Source: Collinsella sp.
GTDB taxonomy: Bacteria; Actinomycetota; Coriobacteriia; Coriobacteriales; Coriobacteriaceae
Reading direction: 5' to 3'
Assembly: GCA_019414045.1 (NCBI GenBank)
Contig: DXMW01000033.1
Span: 1-60,503, forward strand
Length of the DNA stretch: 60,503 nucleotides
Both the position numbers and the translations under genes were made by a program. Shown here one piece after another: positions 7,519-16,497 of the stretch. Under the pieces are notes generated by a model, which was not told the origin of the DNA, did no database searches, and saw only the letters and a list, made by a program, of their open reading frames with translations. Every line of letters begins with the position of its first letter. The stretch's first letter is position 1.

Positions 7519-8163
7519 CTAGTCGCAGGCGATGTCGAGGTTCTTGCCGACGAGGCCTACGTAGCCGCCTTCGGCTGCTTTGGGGCTGTCGGCGTGGCAG
7601 AGGACCCACTTGTCGGCCTTCCAGTAGCAGTAGCTGTCGCCGGCCGCGGGCATGTCGGCCGCCGCCTCGGGGCGCGGGCCGTTGGTACCCGCCGGCAGCG
7701 CAACCATCACTTGGAAGCCGCCGTCGTCGACCATGCAGGGCGTGTAGTGAAGCGTGGTGTTGAAAACCTCGACAACCTTGCCCGCCGGCACGCGGAACGC
7801 CTTGACGCATGCGGTGTCGAGCTTGCCGTCCTCGATCTCCCAGCGATGCGCCACGAGCAGGATAAAGTCGCGCGCCCCCAGGTTGAACTCGCTCGCACGG
7901 TGGTACTCCAGGCAGTTGAGACGCGTGTTGTGGCCGTTGCACCAACCGAGCTGGAAGGGACGGCCGCCAAACATGAGAAAGCCCAGTTTATCGGCATCCT
8001 TGACGCCCTCGAGCTCCGGCGCACTTGCTACGTATTTGCTGCCCTCGGGAATGGGCGTGGCAGAGAGCGCCTCGAGCACGGGCGACGTGAGCTCGGACGG
8101 AACGTCATCCCAAACGTTACCATAGGATTTGAATTCGGGATCGTTGACAGAGTAGATATGCAT
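7519..8163 (-). CDS. DUF4867 family protein
   Basis: A 214-aa soluble protein that matches the general pattern of the DUF4867 family, cupin-like proteins often found near sugar-catabolism genes. Visible marks are an aromatic, His-rich centre (GWCNGHNTRLNCLEYHR, then LLVAHRWEIEDG) and the run VFNTTLHYTPC, which could supply metal ligands. The start at 8163 (MHIYSVND) is preferred because AGGAG lies 5 nt upstream; the open frame extends two codons further to a GTG. The position next to the GH1 gene, same strand, suggests a role in sugar or sugar-phosphate handling, but the function is not known. Confidence 0.75.
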   Translation of the reverse strand: MHIYSVNDPEFKSYGNVWDDVPSELTSPVLEALSATPIPEGSKYVASAPELEGVKDADKLGFLMFGGRPFQLGWCNGHNTRLNCLEYHRASEFNLGARDFILLVAHRWEIEDGKLDTACVKAFRVPAGKVVEVFNTTLHYTPCMVDDGGFQVMVALPAGTNGPRPEAAADMPAAGDSYCYWKADKWVLCHADSPKAAEGGYVGLVGKNLDIACD

Positions 8164-8246
8164 GTTCACTCCTGTTCGTAAATGTGACTATACAAACATT
8201 CTAGAACAAACATGAGCGATTTTGAACGCTCGTCCCGACCAATCAA

Positions 8247-8280
8247 CAAAAAGGCGCCCCCGCATAAGCGAAGGCGCCCA
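8247..8280 (-). terminator. luxS intrinsic terminator
   Basis: On the minus strand GGGCGCC and GGCGCC arms around TTCGCTTATGCGGG are followed by TTTTTGTTG, about 30 nt after the luxS stop. A good intrinsic terminator. Confidence 0.75.
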
Positions 8281-8307
8281 ATGCGCGCGTTTTGGGCGAT
8301 AAAGCCC

Positions 8308-8796
8308 TTACGCCTGCTGATAGTGCAGGTGCTTCTCGTCGATATCGACCAGGTCGCGATTGAGGTAACGGCGCGCGAGCCAGTTCGCCATGGAAAGGTT
8401 CTGGTCCAGGTAGTTACCGCACTCCTCGGGAGCGGCACCGGGGACATCGCCCTCAAAGCCGGCGACAAACTCGAACAGCTCACGCACGAGTGGCAGAATC
8501 TCCTCACTCGTCAGCTCACCAAAAACGACGAGGTAAAAGCCCGTGCGGCAGCCCATGGGGCCAAAGTAGACAATGCGGCTCGACCACTCGGCATGATTGC
8601 GAAGGAACGTCGCGCCCAGGTGCTCGATGGTGTGGCACTCGGCCGTGTTCATGACCGGCTCCTTGTTGGGCGTGGTCAGGCGCAGGTCAAACGTGGTGAC
8701 GGCGGCACCGGTCGCCGGATCGCGGTCGATGCGGCTCACATACACGCCGGGCTCAAGCAGCAGATGATCAACGGAAAAGCTGGCGATGCGCTCCAT
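8308..8796 (-). CDS. luxS: S-ribosylhomocysteine lyase
   Basis: LuxS cleaves S-ribosylhomocysteine to homocysteine and DPD, the precursor of autoinducer-2, as part of the activated methyl cycle. The protein is 162 aa, the family's usual length. The metal site is complete: His55 and His59 in HTIEHLGAT and Cys126 in ECGNYLDQN. MNTAECHTIEHL and GPMGCRTGFYLV are family hallmarks. The start has AGAGGATCTGCC upstream. It appears monocistronic, with its own terminator at 8247-8280 and the inverted repeat at 8820-8890 at its promoter side; a possible -10 TATGAT reads on the minus strand at 8866-8861. No mtn (pfs) gene is seen next to it. Confidence 0.97.
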   Translation of the reverse strand: MERIASFSVDHLLLEPGVYVSRIDRDPATGAAVTTFDLRLTTPNKEPVMNTAECHTIEHLGATFLRNHAEWSSRIVYFGPMGCRTGFYLVVFGELTSEEILPLVRELFEFVAGFEGDVPGAAPEECGNYLDQNLSMANWLARRYLNRDLVDIDEKHLHYQQA

Positions 8797-8819
8797 GGCA
8801 GATCCTCTCGATAGTCAAA

Positions 8820-8890
8820 TTGGGACGGGGCTCTTTTAGCTGGTTCGAATGGTCGCACTAATCATACCAGTCAAAAAAGCCCCGTCCCAA
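8820..8890. repeat. 71-bp long-stem inverted repeat
   Basis: Arms TTGGGACGGGGCT (8820-8832) and AGCCCCGTCCCAA (8878-8890) are perfect complements, and the next bases inward (CTTTTAGCTGG against CCAGTCAAAAAAG) continue the pairing with a small bulge. It occupies nearly all of the space between the nucleoside hydrolase stop and luxS, so it may terminate the first and overlap the promoter of the second. Confidence 0.6.
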
Positions 8891-8899
8891 AAAGACAAC

Positions 8900-9874
8900 T
8901 TAGCCAAGGACACGGGCCATACGCGTCTTGAACTCGGACAGGAAGCGCGGAGCATCCACGGTCAGTGCCACAAGCGCGCTCTTGTCCGGATCGGACAGGC
9001 GGCGCTCATCGCAGATGGTGCGGCCGCGATACTCACCCAGCAAGTCAACACGCAGGTTACAGCCGAGCGCACCCACGAGCGTGGGATCAATCGCCACGGC
9101 AACCGCCAGCGGATCGTGCAGCGCGCAGCCGCCCAGGTAGGGCGCGTTCATCTCGTACGAGCCAATGTAGTGCTCGACCATGCTCGCAAATGCGCAGCCG
9201 GCCATAGTGCCCGAGCCCGTCCAGCCGGCAATGTCGCGGCGTGTGAGCACCGCGCGATGTGTCACGTCCAGACCCACCATGGTGAGCTTACGGCCCGAGC
9301 GCAGCACCGCGTCGGCTGCCTCGGGGTCGCTCGCCATATTGGCCTCGGCGCCCGCGCTCACGTTGCCGGGCACGGTAAGGGCGCCGCCCATCACGACCAC
9401 GCGGCCGATGGACATCATCGCCGCCGCATCGCGCTCCAGGGCGAGCGCCAGATTGGAGAGCGGGCCAGTCGCTACGTAGACCAGATCGGGACCATAAGTG
9501 CGCGCGGCATCGATCAAATAATCGACCGCAGCGTTGCCGCCGGCCGAGGTCGCTCCCACCGGCTCGTAGGGCGACGCGGGCACGCTCGCGCCGCCGATGC
9601 CGTTCTTGCCGTGAATGAGCGCGGTGGACGCCGGCGGCGTATAGGGCTCAGTCGCCTGCAGAGGACGGTCGGCACCCAGGTACACCGGAACCTCGGGGCG
9701 ACCCAGCAGATCGAGCACCGCCAGGCAGTTGTGCGCCGATTGCTCGACGCGCACGTTGCCAAAGCACGTGGTGATACCCACGAGCTCCACCTCGGGGCTC
9801 GCGATGGCATAGGCCAGCGCCATCGCGTCGTCCACACCCATATCCAGATCAAGGATCAGCTTCTTGATTGCCAT
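8900..9874 (-). CDS. inosine-uridine type nucleoside N-ribohydrolase
   Basis: This hydrolase splits a nucleoside into base and ribose. It is 324 aa with the Asp-rich calcium site at the N-terminus (DLDMGVDDAMAL, the family pattern DxDxGxDDAxAL), GITTCFGNV, and the central VYVATGPLSNLALAL and VVMGGAL motifs. The distal catalytic region carries LHDPLAVAVAIDP, including the conserved HDP. It starts 30 nt after the ribokinase stop on the same strand, so the two are surely cotranscribed: the hydrolase frees ribose and the kinase phosphorylates it. Base specificity cannot be read from the sequence. The second Asp motif is M rather than P in DxDPG, a mild deviation. Confidence 0.9.
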   Translation of the reverse strand: MAIKKLILDLDMGVDDAMALAYAIASPEVELVGITTCFGNVRVEQSAHNCLAVLDLLGRPEVPVYLGADRPLQATEPYTPPASTALIHGKNGIGGASVPASPYEPVGATSAGGNAAVDYLIDAARTYGPDLVYVATGPLSNLALALERDAAAMMSIGRVVVMGGALTVPGNVSAGAEANMASDPEAADAVLRSGRKLTMVGLDVTHRAVLTRRDIAGWTGSGTMAGCAFASMVEHYIGSYEMNAPYLGGCALHDPLAVAVAIDPTLVGALGCNLRVDLLGEYRGRTICDERRLSDPDKSALVALTVDAPRFLSEFKTRMARVLG

Positions 9875-9904
9875 TGTTCTACTCCGCTTCTCCGTCTTTA
9901 TCGT

Positions 9905-10867
9905 TTAACCAAACCAATGTTCAACTTCGGCGCGCGTGGGAATCGATTGCTGAGCGCCCAGGCGCGACACCGTCACTGCCGAGGCGCGAGCACCCGCGGC
10001 CATGCACTCAAAGAGCGGCAAGCCCTCTAGGCGAGCCGCCGCCAACGCGCCGATAAACGTATCGCCGGCGGCCGTGGTATCGACTACCGTGCTCGAAAGT
10101 GCCGGCATGCGCAGCAGCTCACCGTCATCGCCGAGCGTAACCGAGCCGGCACTGCCCAACGTGATGACCGCAGCTCCGGCACCCCTAGCGAGCAGGACGT
10201 TGAGCGCCGCGACGCAGCTTGCATCGTCCGCGGGCAAGATTCCCGTCAGCACCTGGCACTCGGTCTCGTTGGGACAGACCAGGTCGACCGCAGGCCAGAC
10301 CTCCGCAGGCAGCTCGCAGGCGGGCGCTGGATTAAAGATCGTATAGAACCCCAGCTCGTGAGCACAAGCAAGCGCCTCGGCCGTCGCCGCAAGGTCACAT
10401 TCGCCCTGGGCAATAAAGACGCTTCCGACAGCCGGGGCAATCTCGCTGGCATCGCCGTCGAGCTCGTCGGCCACCAAGCGCCTCAGTGCGCGGGCAACGT
10501 CCTCGCCCGCAAGCGCATGGTTGGCGCCCGGCGACAGCACGATGCGGTTGTCGCTCTCACAGCGAATGATAGTCGCGGTACCGGTCTCCACGTCATCGCG
10601 ACGCGCCACAAACTCAACGCCCACGCCGGCATCCTGGAGCCCTGCCACAAGCGCATCGCCAAAGGTATCGTGCCCAACAGCGCCGATCATGCACGTGCGC
10701 GCACCCATGCGCACAGCGGCAACGGCCTGATTGGCTCCCTTACCGCCAGCGTTGGTGATAAAACCGCTGCCACCGACTGTCTCGCCCGCGCGCGGCATGC
10801 GCTCGCACGCCACCGAAAGGTCCATGTTCATGCTGCCGAACGCCGCAACGATGCTGTGATCCGCCAT
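9905..10867 (-). CDS. rbsK: ribokinase (PfkB family)
   Basis: Phosphorylates ribose to ribose 5-phosphate with ATP. The protein is 320 aa from the ATG at 10867, which has GAGGAGG 6 nt upstream; the longer open frame to 10996 is not supported. Ribokinase marks are GSMNMDLSV at the start, the substrate-binding GGKGANQAVAAVRMG, the central YTIFNPAP, and the catalytic PfkB signature VDTTAAGDTFIGAL near the C-terminus. In the last motif TTAAGD replaces the common TTGAGD; the catalytic Asp is present. First gene of a two-gene operon with the nucleoside hydrolase, so it likely handles ribose released from nucleosides. Confidence 0.92.
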   Translation of the reverse strand: MADHSIVAAFGSMNMDLSVACERMPRAGETVGGSGFITNAGGKGANQAVAAVRMGARTCMIGAVGHDTFGDALVAGLQDAGVGVEFVARRDDVETGTATIIRCESDNRIVLSPGANHALAGEDVARALRRLVADELDGDASEIAPAVGSVFIAQGECDLAATAEALACAHELGFYTIFNPAPACELPAEVWPAVDLVCPNETECQVLTGILPADDASCVAALNVLLARGAGAAVITLGSAGSVTLGDDGELLRMPALSSTVVDTTAAGDTFIGALAAARLEGLPLFECMAAGARASAVTVSRLGAQQSIPTRAEVEHWFG

Positions 10868-10943
10868 GGAAACCTCCTCGTCTTCAGGCTTTGCGCCCAC
10901 CGTCGACCAACGATTGTGCACTCTCGCACCCCCTATAACTTTA

Positions 10944-10961
10944 GTCCACTTTGATGTGGAC
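10944..10961. promoter_or_regulatory. operator-like inverted repeat between rbsK and the acyltransferase
   Basis: GTCCAC TTTGAT GTGGAC, a perfect 6-bp inverted repeat with a 6-nt centre, lies about 80 nt upstream of rbsK in the 187-nt divergent gap, close to a possible rbsK -10 (TTATAG on the minus strand). On the + strand TACAAT at 11010-11015 may be the -10 of the acyltransferase gene. Confidence 0.4.
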
Positions 10962-11054
10962 GCGCGCTTGAGCTTGCGCCAGCAGCAAGCATTCACAGGG
11001 GCAGGCAGCTACAATGAATACGTGCTGATTATTCTCGTCATTGGATGATGTTTT

Positions 11055-13271
11055 ATGGAACAACTCTCGCAATCGGGCTCGCGCGGTCGACGCCGCACGG
11101 GCAACGAGCCGGCGTCGCACGAACGCGCGAAGGGCGGGCGCCGTGCCAACGAGCCGCGACGCACCGCGAGCCCCCATCGCGCTTCTGCCAACAACGCGGG
11201 CCGCGCCAACACTCCCGCCGCGGAGCAGACGCCTGCTCGCCCCAAGTCCCGCTACATCCCTGCACTCGACGGTCTGCGTACGCTCGCCGTCGTCGCGGTG
11301 GTGCTCTATCACCTCAACCTCACGTGGGCGCAGGGCGGCCTGCTTGGCGTCACGATCTTCTTTGTGCTTTCGGGCTATCTGATCACGCGCTTGCTGCTCA
11401 ACGAAGTCGCTAAGACCGGCCGCATCGACCTCAAGAGCTTCTGGATTCGCCGCATCCGTCGCCTGGTCCCCGCCGTGGTAACGGTAGTGTTCGTGACCTG
11501 CGCGCTGTGCACCATCTTTAACCACGTGATGCTTACCAAGATGCGCCCCGACATTCTGCCGTCGCTGCTGTTCTTCAACAACTGGTGGCAGATTGCCCAA
11601 AACGTCTCGTACTTCAACGCCCTGGGCGATCCCTCGCCGCTTACGCACTTTTGGTCGCTCGCCATCGAGGAACAGTTCTACCTGGTTTGGCCCCCGCTGC
11701 TGCTTGCTATGGTATCCATGCACATGAGCAAGCCCAACACGCGCCGCGTGGTTCTGGGCCTGGCTGCTGTCTCCGCCATCGCCATGATGGTGCTCTACAA
11801 CCCCGCCGCCGACCCCAGCCGCGTGTACTATGGCACCGACACCCGCGTCTTCTCGCTGCTGCTGGGCGCCTGGATGGCCTTTATCCCCGATCGCGACCTG
11901 GCTCCGGTGCGCCTCGCTCATCGTTTGGGGCTCAATCGCCTGGCTGGCGCCGCCAAGCACGGCAAGAACGCCGAGGGCAAGCATGACGCTACGACCGACG
12001 GCGCAGCCGAGACCGTCCCGGCACAGCCGAGCGCCCTCGTGCGTTTTTGGTCCTCGCCCGCATCCATCGATGTATTGGGCGTCGTGGGTCTGGTTGGCCT
12101 TGCCGCCATGGTCGCGCTCACCAACGGCTACACCGCGTTCCAGTATCGCGGCGGCACGCTGTTATGCTCCATCCTCACGCTCATGGTCATCGCGGCCTGC
12201 GTGCAGCCCCAGGGAATGGTTGCCCGCGCGCTGTCCGCCGAGCCGCTCGTGTGGGTTGGCAAGCGCTCATACAGCATCTACCTGTGGCACTATCCGCTGC
12301 TGTTGCTTATGAACCCGGTCGCCAACATCAACGATACACCGTGGTGGCAGTACATTTTGCAGGTGCTGTTGGTGGTCACCGTGGCCGAATGCTCATATCG
12401 CTTTATCGAGACGCCGTTTAGAAAGGGCGCCTTTGGGCGCACCGTATCCGAGTTCCGCGACGGCACCGCCACGCCCGCCAACTGGGTGCGCGCGCACGTC
12501 CCTGCCTGCGCAGCCTGCGCTGTCGTGTTGGTCGTTGCACTGGGTGGCCTGATCTTTGTGCCCGAGACGTCTGCGCTGAGCGGCGAGGGCGCCGAAGTCC
12601 TCAACAAGGAAGCCAAGAACACCGCGCCCACCGACCAGCAGGCGGCCGACGACACCGACAAGGACAACGACGGCTTCCCCGATGGATCCTACGACCTGCT
12701 GATGATCGGTGACTCCGTGTCGCTGCGTGCCGTGGACACCTTTGACGGCGTGTTCCCGCACAGCCATATCGATGCCGAAAAGGGCCGCCAGTTTGATGCG
12801 GGCCGCACGACATTTGAGGGCTATATCCAGCAGAACCTTGCCGGCAAGATCGTGGTCTTTGCGCTGGGCACCAACGGCTTGGTAACCGACGACCAGATCG
12901 ACGCCATCATGGCCGATGCAGGAGATAAGCGTATTGTGGTGTTTGTGAACACGCGCAGCCCGCAGCCGTGGGTTGGCTCTACCAACCAGGCCATCGCCAA
13001 CGCCGCCACGCGCTACAAGAACGTGCGCGTTATCGACTGGTACGGATACAGTGCCAACCGCAACGACCTGTTCGATGGCGATGGCACGCATCTATCGACC
13101 ACTGGCGTGACTGAGTACCTCAACTTGATCCACGATGCCGTCAAGAAGGACCTGCCCGTACACCCCGAGGATCACGTCAACGATCCGCAGCCGGCAGCCG
13201 TCAAGTCTGCCACCGACGCGCTCGTTAACGCCCTCGCCTTCAAACCGCACAAGCTAGGCACCGACAAGTAA
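11055..13271 (+). CDS. OatA-like membrane acyltransferase with SGNH domain
   Basis: A 738-aa two-part envelope enzyme. After a basic, disordered N-terminus of about 70 residues, the acyltransferase_3 domain begins (YIPALDGLRTLAVVAVVLYH, then FFVLSGYLIT) and supplies about ten membrane segments up to residue 500. A C-terminal extracellular SGNH esterase-fold domain follows, with Ser554 in MIGDSVSLRA, LGTNG for the Asn block, and Asp676/His679 in DGTHLS. This is the arrangement of OatA, which O-acetylates peptidoglycan MurNAc and gives lysozyme resistance. The acceptor could also be another wall polymer. A non-conserved 100-residue insertion rich in charged residues lies between late membrane segments. 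Start 11055 lacks a strong ribosome site. Confidence 0.9.
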   Translation: MEQLSQSGSRGRRRTGNEPASHERAKGGRRANEPRRTASPHRASANNAGRANTPAAEQTPARPKSRYIPALDGLRTLAVVAVVLYHLNLTWAQGGLLGVTIFFVLSGYLITRLLLNEVAKTGRIDLKSFWIRRIRRLVPAVVTVVFVTCALCTIFNHVMLTKMRPDILPSLLFFNNWWQIAQNVSYFNALGDPSPLTHFWSLAIEEQFYLVWPPLLLAMVSMHMSKPNTRRVVLGLAAVSAIAMMVLYNPAADPSRVYYGTDTRVFSLLLGAWMAFIPDRDLAPVRLAHRLGLNRLAGAAKHGKNAEGKHDATTDGAAETVPAQPSALVRFWSSPASIDVLGVVGLVGLAAMVALTNGYTAFQYRGGTLLCSILTLMVIAACVQPQGMVARALSAEPLVWVGKRSYSIYLWHYPLLLLMNPVANINDTPWWQYILQVLLVVTVAECSYRFIETPFRKGAFGRTVSEFRDGTATPANWVRAHVPACAACAVVLVVALGGLIFVPETSALSGEGAEVLNKEAKNTAPTDQQAADDTDKDNDGFPDGSYDLLMIGDSVSLRAVDTFDGVFPHSHIDAEKGRQFDAGRTTFEGYIQQNLAGKIVVFALGTNGLVTDDQIDAIMADAGDKRIVVFVNTRSPQPWVGSTNQAIANAATRYKNVRVIDWYGYSANRNDLFDGDGTHLSTTGVTEYLNLIHDAVKKDLPVHPEDHVNDPQPAAVKSATDALVNALAFKPHKLGTDK

Positions 13272-13330
13272 CCCGCAGCAAACAACCCAAAATCACTCTT
13301 TTAGAGTCGGCCCCAAGAGGTCGCGGGCAA

Positions 13331-13365
13331 AAAACAGGCCGCAGCCCATCGCTGCGGCCTGTTTG
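13331..13365 (-). terminator. terminator between convergent genes
   Basis: AAACAGGCCGCAG and CTGCGGCCTGTTT arms, 7-nt loop; on the minus strand the stem runs into TTTTTTG, so it terminates the NRAMP gene. On the + strand the T-run is only three bases, but the hairpin may also serve the acyltransferase gene. Confidence 0.8.
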
Positions 13366-13381
13366 GAGTCAAAAAGAGGCG

Positions 13382-14644
13382 CTAAGCGCTGTAACCCATC
13401 GCCTGCAGAACAAACATGACGACCGTGAGCACCGTAATCACGCCGATAGTCGCCCAAGTGAGCACGTTCCACACGCGGCCGTTGCGGTTGGCACCCATAA
13501 TGTGACGGTCGGCGGCGATAACCACCTGGAACACCAGAACCACGGGCAGTAGCACGCCATTGATGACCTGCGAGGTCATCATAATCTGGAACAGATCGAC
13601 GCCGGGCATAAGCACCAGCACGGCAGAGATACCGATGATGGCCGTAATGATGCCGCGATAGACCGGGGCCTCGTCCCAGCTGCGGTCGGCACCGCGCTCC
13701 CAGCCAAATGCCTCGCAGATAGCGCTCGACGTAACGCCCGGTAGCACGCAAGCAGCCAAGAAGCTCGCCGCGACCAGGCCCGAGGCAAACAGCACCGTGG
13801 ACCACTGACCCGCAATAGGCTCCAGCGCGCGGGCAGCATCGGCAGCATCGCTAATCTGAATACCCGCCGGGAACAGCACCGTACCGGTCGTGATGATAAT
13901 AAAGCCCGCAATGATATCAGCAGCGATCGAGCCGCTCACGGTATCAATACGCTGCAGCACGATGTCGTCCTCGCCCGCATTCTTATCGACCACGTTATTC
14001 TGCGCCAAGAAAATCATCCACGGCGCGATGGTGGTACCGATCGTTGCGACCACGAGCGACACGTAGCTGGGGTCATTTTGAATGTTAGGCACGACCAGGT
14101 CGACCGCGACCTCACCCCAGTTGGGGCCAGCCATAAACGCGGCGACGATATAGGTCACGAACACGCAGCTCACCAGCAGCAGAATCTTCTCGATGCGCTG
14201 GAAACTACCCGACATGGTAAGCATCCACACCAGCAGCGCCACCAACGGCACCGAGATGCTCGCCGGCACGCCAAAAAGAGCAAGGCCGCTGGCGATGCCC
14301 GCAAACTCCGAAATGGTCACAGCCGTGTTGGCGATCAACAGCGCCGCCATAGCAAGTACACTCTTGCGCACGCCAAAGCGCTCGCGAATGAGCGATGCCA
14401 GGCCCTTGCCCGTGACGCAGCCGCAGCGCGCCGCGGTCTCCTGCGTCACGATGAGCAGCACGGTCATGACAGGAAGCATCCACAGCATCTTGTAGCCATA
14501 GCTGGCGCCCGCGCTGGAATACGTTGCAATGCCGCCGGCGTCATTGCCCGAAAGCGCCGCCAGCAGACCAGGACCCATAGCGCCAAAGATGGCCGCGATG
14601 GTCAACTTTTGCTTGGTGCCCGACTTTTGCTTGGTATTTTGCAC
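13382..14644 (-). CDS. NRAMP-related magnesium-type transporter
   Basis: A polytopic 420-aa member of the SLC11/NRAMP superfamily with about eleven membrane segments. Normal NRAMP metal-site motifs are changed: TM1 has SGNDAGG (Asp35 kept, in place of DPGN) and TM6 has TIAPW with Ala207-Pro208-Trp209 in place of MPH. Loss of the TM6 Met and His is the mark of the NRAMP-related Mg transporters (NRMT) described from Eggerthella lenta, so Mg2+ uptake rather than Mn2+/Fe2+ is likely. The GTG at 14644 is taken as start, 8 nt after the stop of the upstream gene, whose end (TTAGGTGG) doubles as ribosome site; this implies translational coupling. A longer frame exists but would overlap the upstream gene. 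Confidence 0.85.
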   Translation of the reverse strand: MQNTKQKSGTKQKLTIAAIFGAMGPGLLAALSGNDAGGIATYSSAGASYGYKMLWMLPVMTVLLIVTQETAARCGCVTGKGLASLIRERFGVRKSVLAMAALLIANTAVTISEFAGIASGLALFGVPASISVPLVALLVWMLTMSGSFQRIEKILLLVSCVFVTYIVAAFMAGPNWGEVAVDLVVPNIQNDPSYVSLVVATIGTTIAPWMIFLAQNNVVDKNAGEDDIVLQRIDTVSGSIAADIIAGFIIITTGTVLFPAGIQISDAADAARALEPIAGQWSTVLFASGLVAASFLAACVLPGVTSSAICEAFGWERGADRSWDEAPVYRGIITAIIGISAVLVLMPGVDLFQIMMTSQVINGVLLPVVLVFQVVIAADRHIMGANRNGRVWNVLTWATIGVITVLTVVMFVLQAMGYSA

Positions 14645-14652
14645 GCGACCAC

Positions 14653-16497
14653 CTAACCCATGACCGACATGGCGAGCAGCACCGCGGCGATGCAATACGC
14701 CACGCACGAGATCATGACGGCAATAACGTTCATGGCGGTGCCCGACGTGTTGAGGTCATGCTCGTCACGCCAGAACAGCACCATCAGGTAAATCACGGCG
14801 CTCATGTTGCCAACCAGGCAAATAATGGCAGCGATATTAAAGCACCCGGTAAAGAGCTGCTCCTCAAACATGGGCGCATCGAGGAACGCAGCGGTGCGCA
14901 CCAGCTGGGCGCACAGGTAGGTCACGAGTGACAGAATCAGGCCCATGCCCGTGCTCTGGAAGAAGAACCCCAGATACGGCTTGGGCTCGTCGTCGTGACC
15001 GTCATACTCCAGGAAGTAGTTCTTGACGAACGACACCATGCGCGAGGCCGCCAGCAGCACGAGCGGCATGGCGCACATGGGGAACACCACCAGATGCGCG
15101 GAGCCGAGCGCCGTCCCCAGCACGGTCGCCATGATGCACGACGCGATGCCCCATACAACAACCCAGTACTGGCGATGCACGAACCAGCTGAGCACGTTCG
15201 TCGAGTCGTCCGACGCGCTATCGCCCGAGCCGACACCGGCGATCTGCAGGTCCTCCTGATGCTCCTCGGCGATAACGTCCATGGCGTCGTCGAAGGTCAC
15301 GATACCAAGGATATGACGGTTCTCGTCGCAGACAGGGATGGCAACCAGGTCGTACTTGGTCATCTCGTCCGTCACGTCTTCCTGGTCCTCGTCGGGCGAC
15401 ACATAGACCAGGTCGCGATAGGCCAACTGACCCAGCGTGGCGTCGCGGTCGGCTACGATCAGCGTGCGCAGCGAAAGCACGCCGGTCAGCATGCCGCTCG
15501 GATCCTCGGTATAGACGTAGTAGACGCTCTCGAAGTCCTCGTCGAGCTCGCGAATCGCCTCGATGGCGTCACCGACCGTTGCCGTGGCGGGCAGGGAGAC
15601 AAACTCCGAGGTCATGATGCGGCCGGCGGTGTTGTCCTCATACCCCAGCAGGTTACGAATCGCTTTCTCTTCCTTGACGCCCATCAGGCGCAGGAGCTTC
15701 TCGGCCTTCTCGTAATCGAGCTCGTCGATCAGATCGGCGGCGTCGTCCGGGTCCATCATGGCCAGCATCGACGATGCGTCGGTGTCGGACAGGCCCTCGA
15801 GCATCTCGGTCATAAGCTCGTCGTCATCGAACTCCGAGATGGCCTCGGCGGCCTGGGCAGTATCGAGCTGCGCAAACACCTGCGCACGCAGACGCGGGTC
15901 GAGCTGCTCGATAATGTCGGCGATGTCGGCAGGGTGCAGCTCGCCGAGCGTCTTGTGCGACACCGAGAGTTGAATGTTCTTGGTCGAGCGGTCGAGCAGG
16001 TCCATGTAGGACCAAGCGATGATGTCCTCACTGAGCGGCTTGCCCAGGTGCTTCATAAAGCCTTCGACGATATGCTCGAGCGCGGGGCTGATGGCGCGTA
16101 GCAGACCGCGAGCACCGACCTCGGCGCCCAGCAGGCGCAGCTGGTTTTCGCCCGACATGGAAAACTTGATGTCGTTGACGCGCACGACCTTCATGCCCTG
16201 CGTGTCGACAATCTGCTTGTTGAGCACGTCGCGGGCAAGCAAGAGTTCGGTCGGCTGCAGGTACGAAAAACGGATTTCGGTGGCCGACGTCTTAAGGTGT
16301 ACACCCGTCTCGTCGATACGGTCGACCCATTTGCGCCAGCTGATCATAAACGGCGTCTTGCCGGGACCGCGGAACGCGAGCGACGTCACGTGCGGAAAAA
16401 CTTCGCCGGTAGCAATACCAAAATCGTTGACCACGCCGAGCTTTTCGCCGTCGACGTCCAAGACCGGCAATTTGAGCATCTCACTCAGATAATTCAA
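14653..16497 (-). CDS. PRC/MgtE_N/CBS protein with a non-MgtE membrane domain
   Basis: A 614-aa protein that begins with PRC-barrel-like segments (residues about 1-75 and 85-150). An MgtE N-type acidic helical repeat domain follows (about 165-265: LHPADIADIIEQLD, then DPDDAADLIDEL), then two CBS domains (about 290-425: IMTSEFVSLPATATVGDAI, then YDLVAIPVCDENRHILGIVTFDD). The last 160 residues hold about five membrane segments. In MgtE the cytosolic part senses Mg2+ and gates the channel. The membrane part here lacks the MgtE pore hallmarks (the PL.AG.GGN.G.Q run), so it may not be a channel itself. It is coupled to the NRAMP-related gene. TTG 16497 is chosen because GGGGAG lies 7 nt upstream. 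Confidence 0.75.
   Translation of the reverse strand: MNYLSEMLKLPVLDVDGEKLGVVNDFGIATGEVFPHVTSLAFRGPGKTPFMISWRKWVDRIDETGVHLKTSATEIRFSYLQPTELLLARDVLNKQIVDTQGMKVVRVNDIKFSMSGENQLRLLGAEVGARGLLRAISPALEHIVEGFMKHLGKPLSEDIIAWSYMDLLDRSTKNIQLSVSHKTLGELHPADIADIIEQLDPRLRAQVFAQLDTAQAAEAISEFDDDELMTEMLEGLSDTDASSMLAMMDPDDAADLIDELDYEKAEKLLRLMGVKEEKAIRNLLGYEDNTAGRIMTSEFVSLPATATVGDAIEAIRELDEDFESVYYVYTEDPSGMLTGVLSLRTLIVADRDATLGQLAYRDLVYVSPDEDQEDVTDEMTKYDLVAIPVCDENRHILGIVTFDDAMDVIAEEHQEDLQIAGVGSGDSASDDSTNVLSWFVHRQYWVVVWGIASCIMATVLGTALGSAHLVVFPMCAMPLVLLAASRMVSFVKNYFLEYDGHDDEPKPYLGFFFQSTGMGLILSLVTYLCAQLVRTAAFLDAPMFEEQLFTGCFNIAAIICLVGNMSAVIYLMVLFWRDEHDLNTSGTAMNVIAVMISCVAYCIAAVLLAMSVMG

Noticed and set aside
13382..14644. 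Ordinary Mn/Fe NRAMP transporter (MntH)
   Set aside because: The DPGN and MPH motifs of the Mn/Fe site are changed to DAGG and APW, so a Mg-type transporter is more likely.
14995..16101. 368-aa frame on the plus strand
   Set aside because: Antisense to the MgtE-like gene; composition (Gln/His/Arg/Val-rich) matches other shadows.
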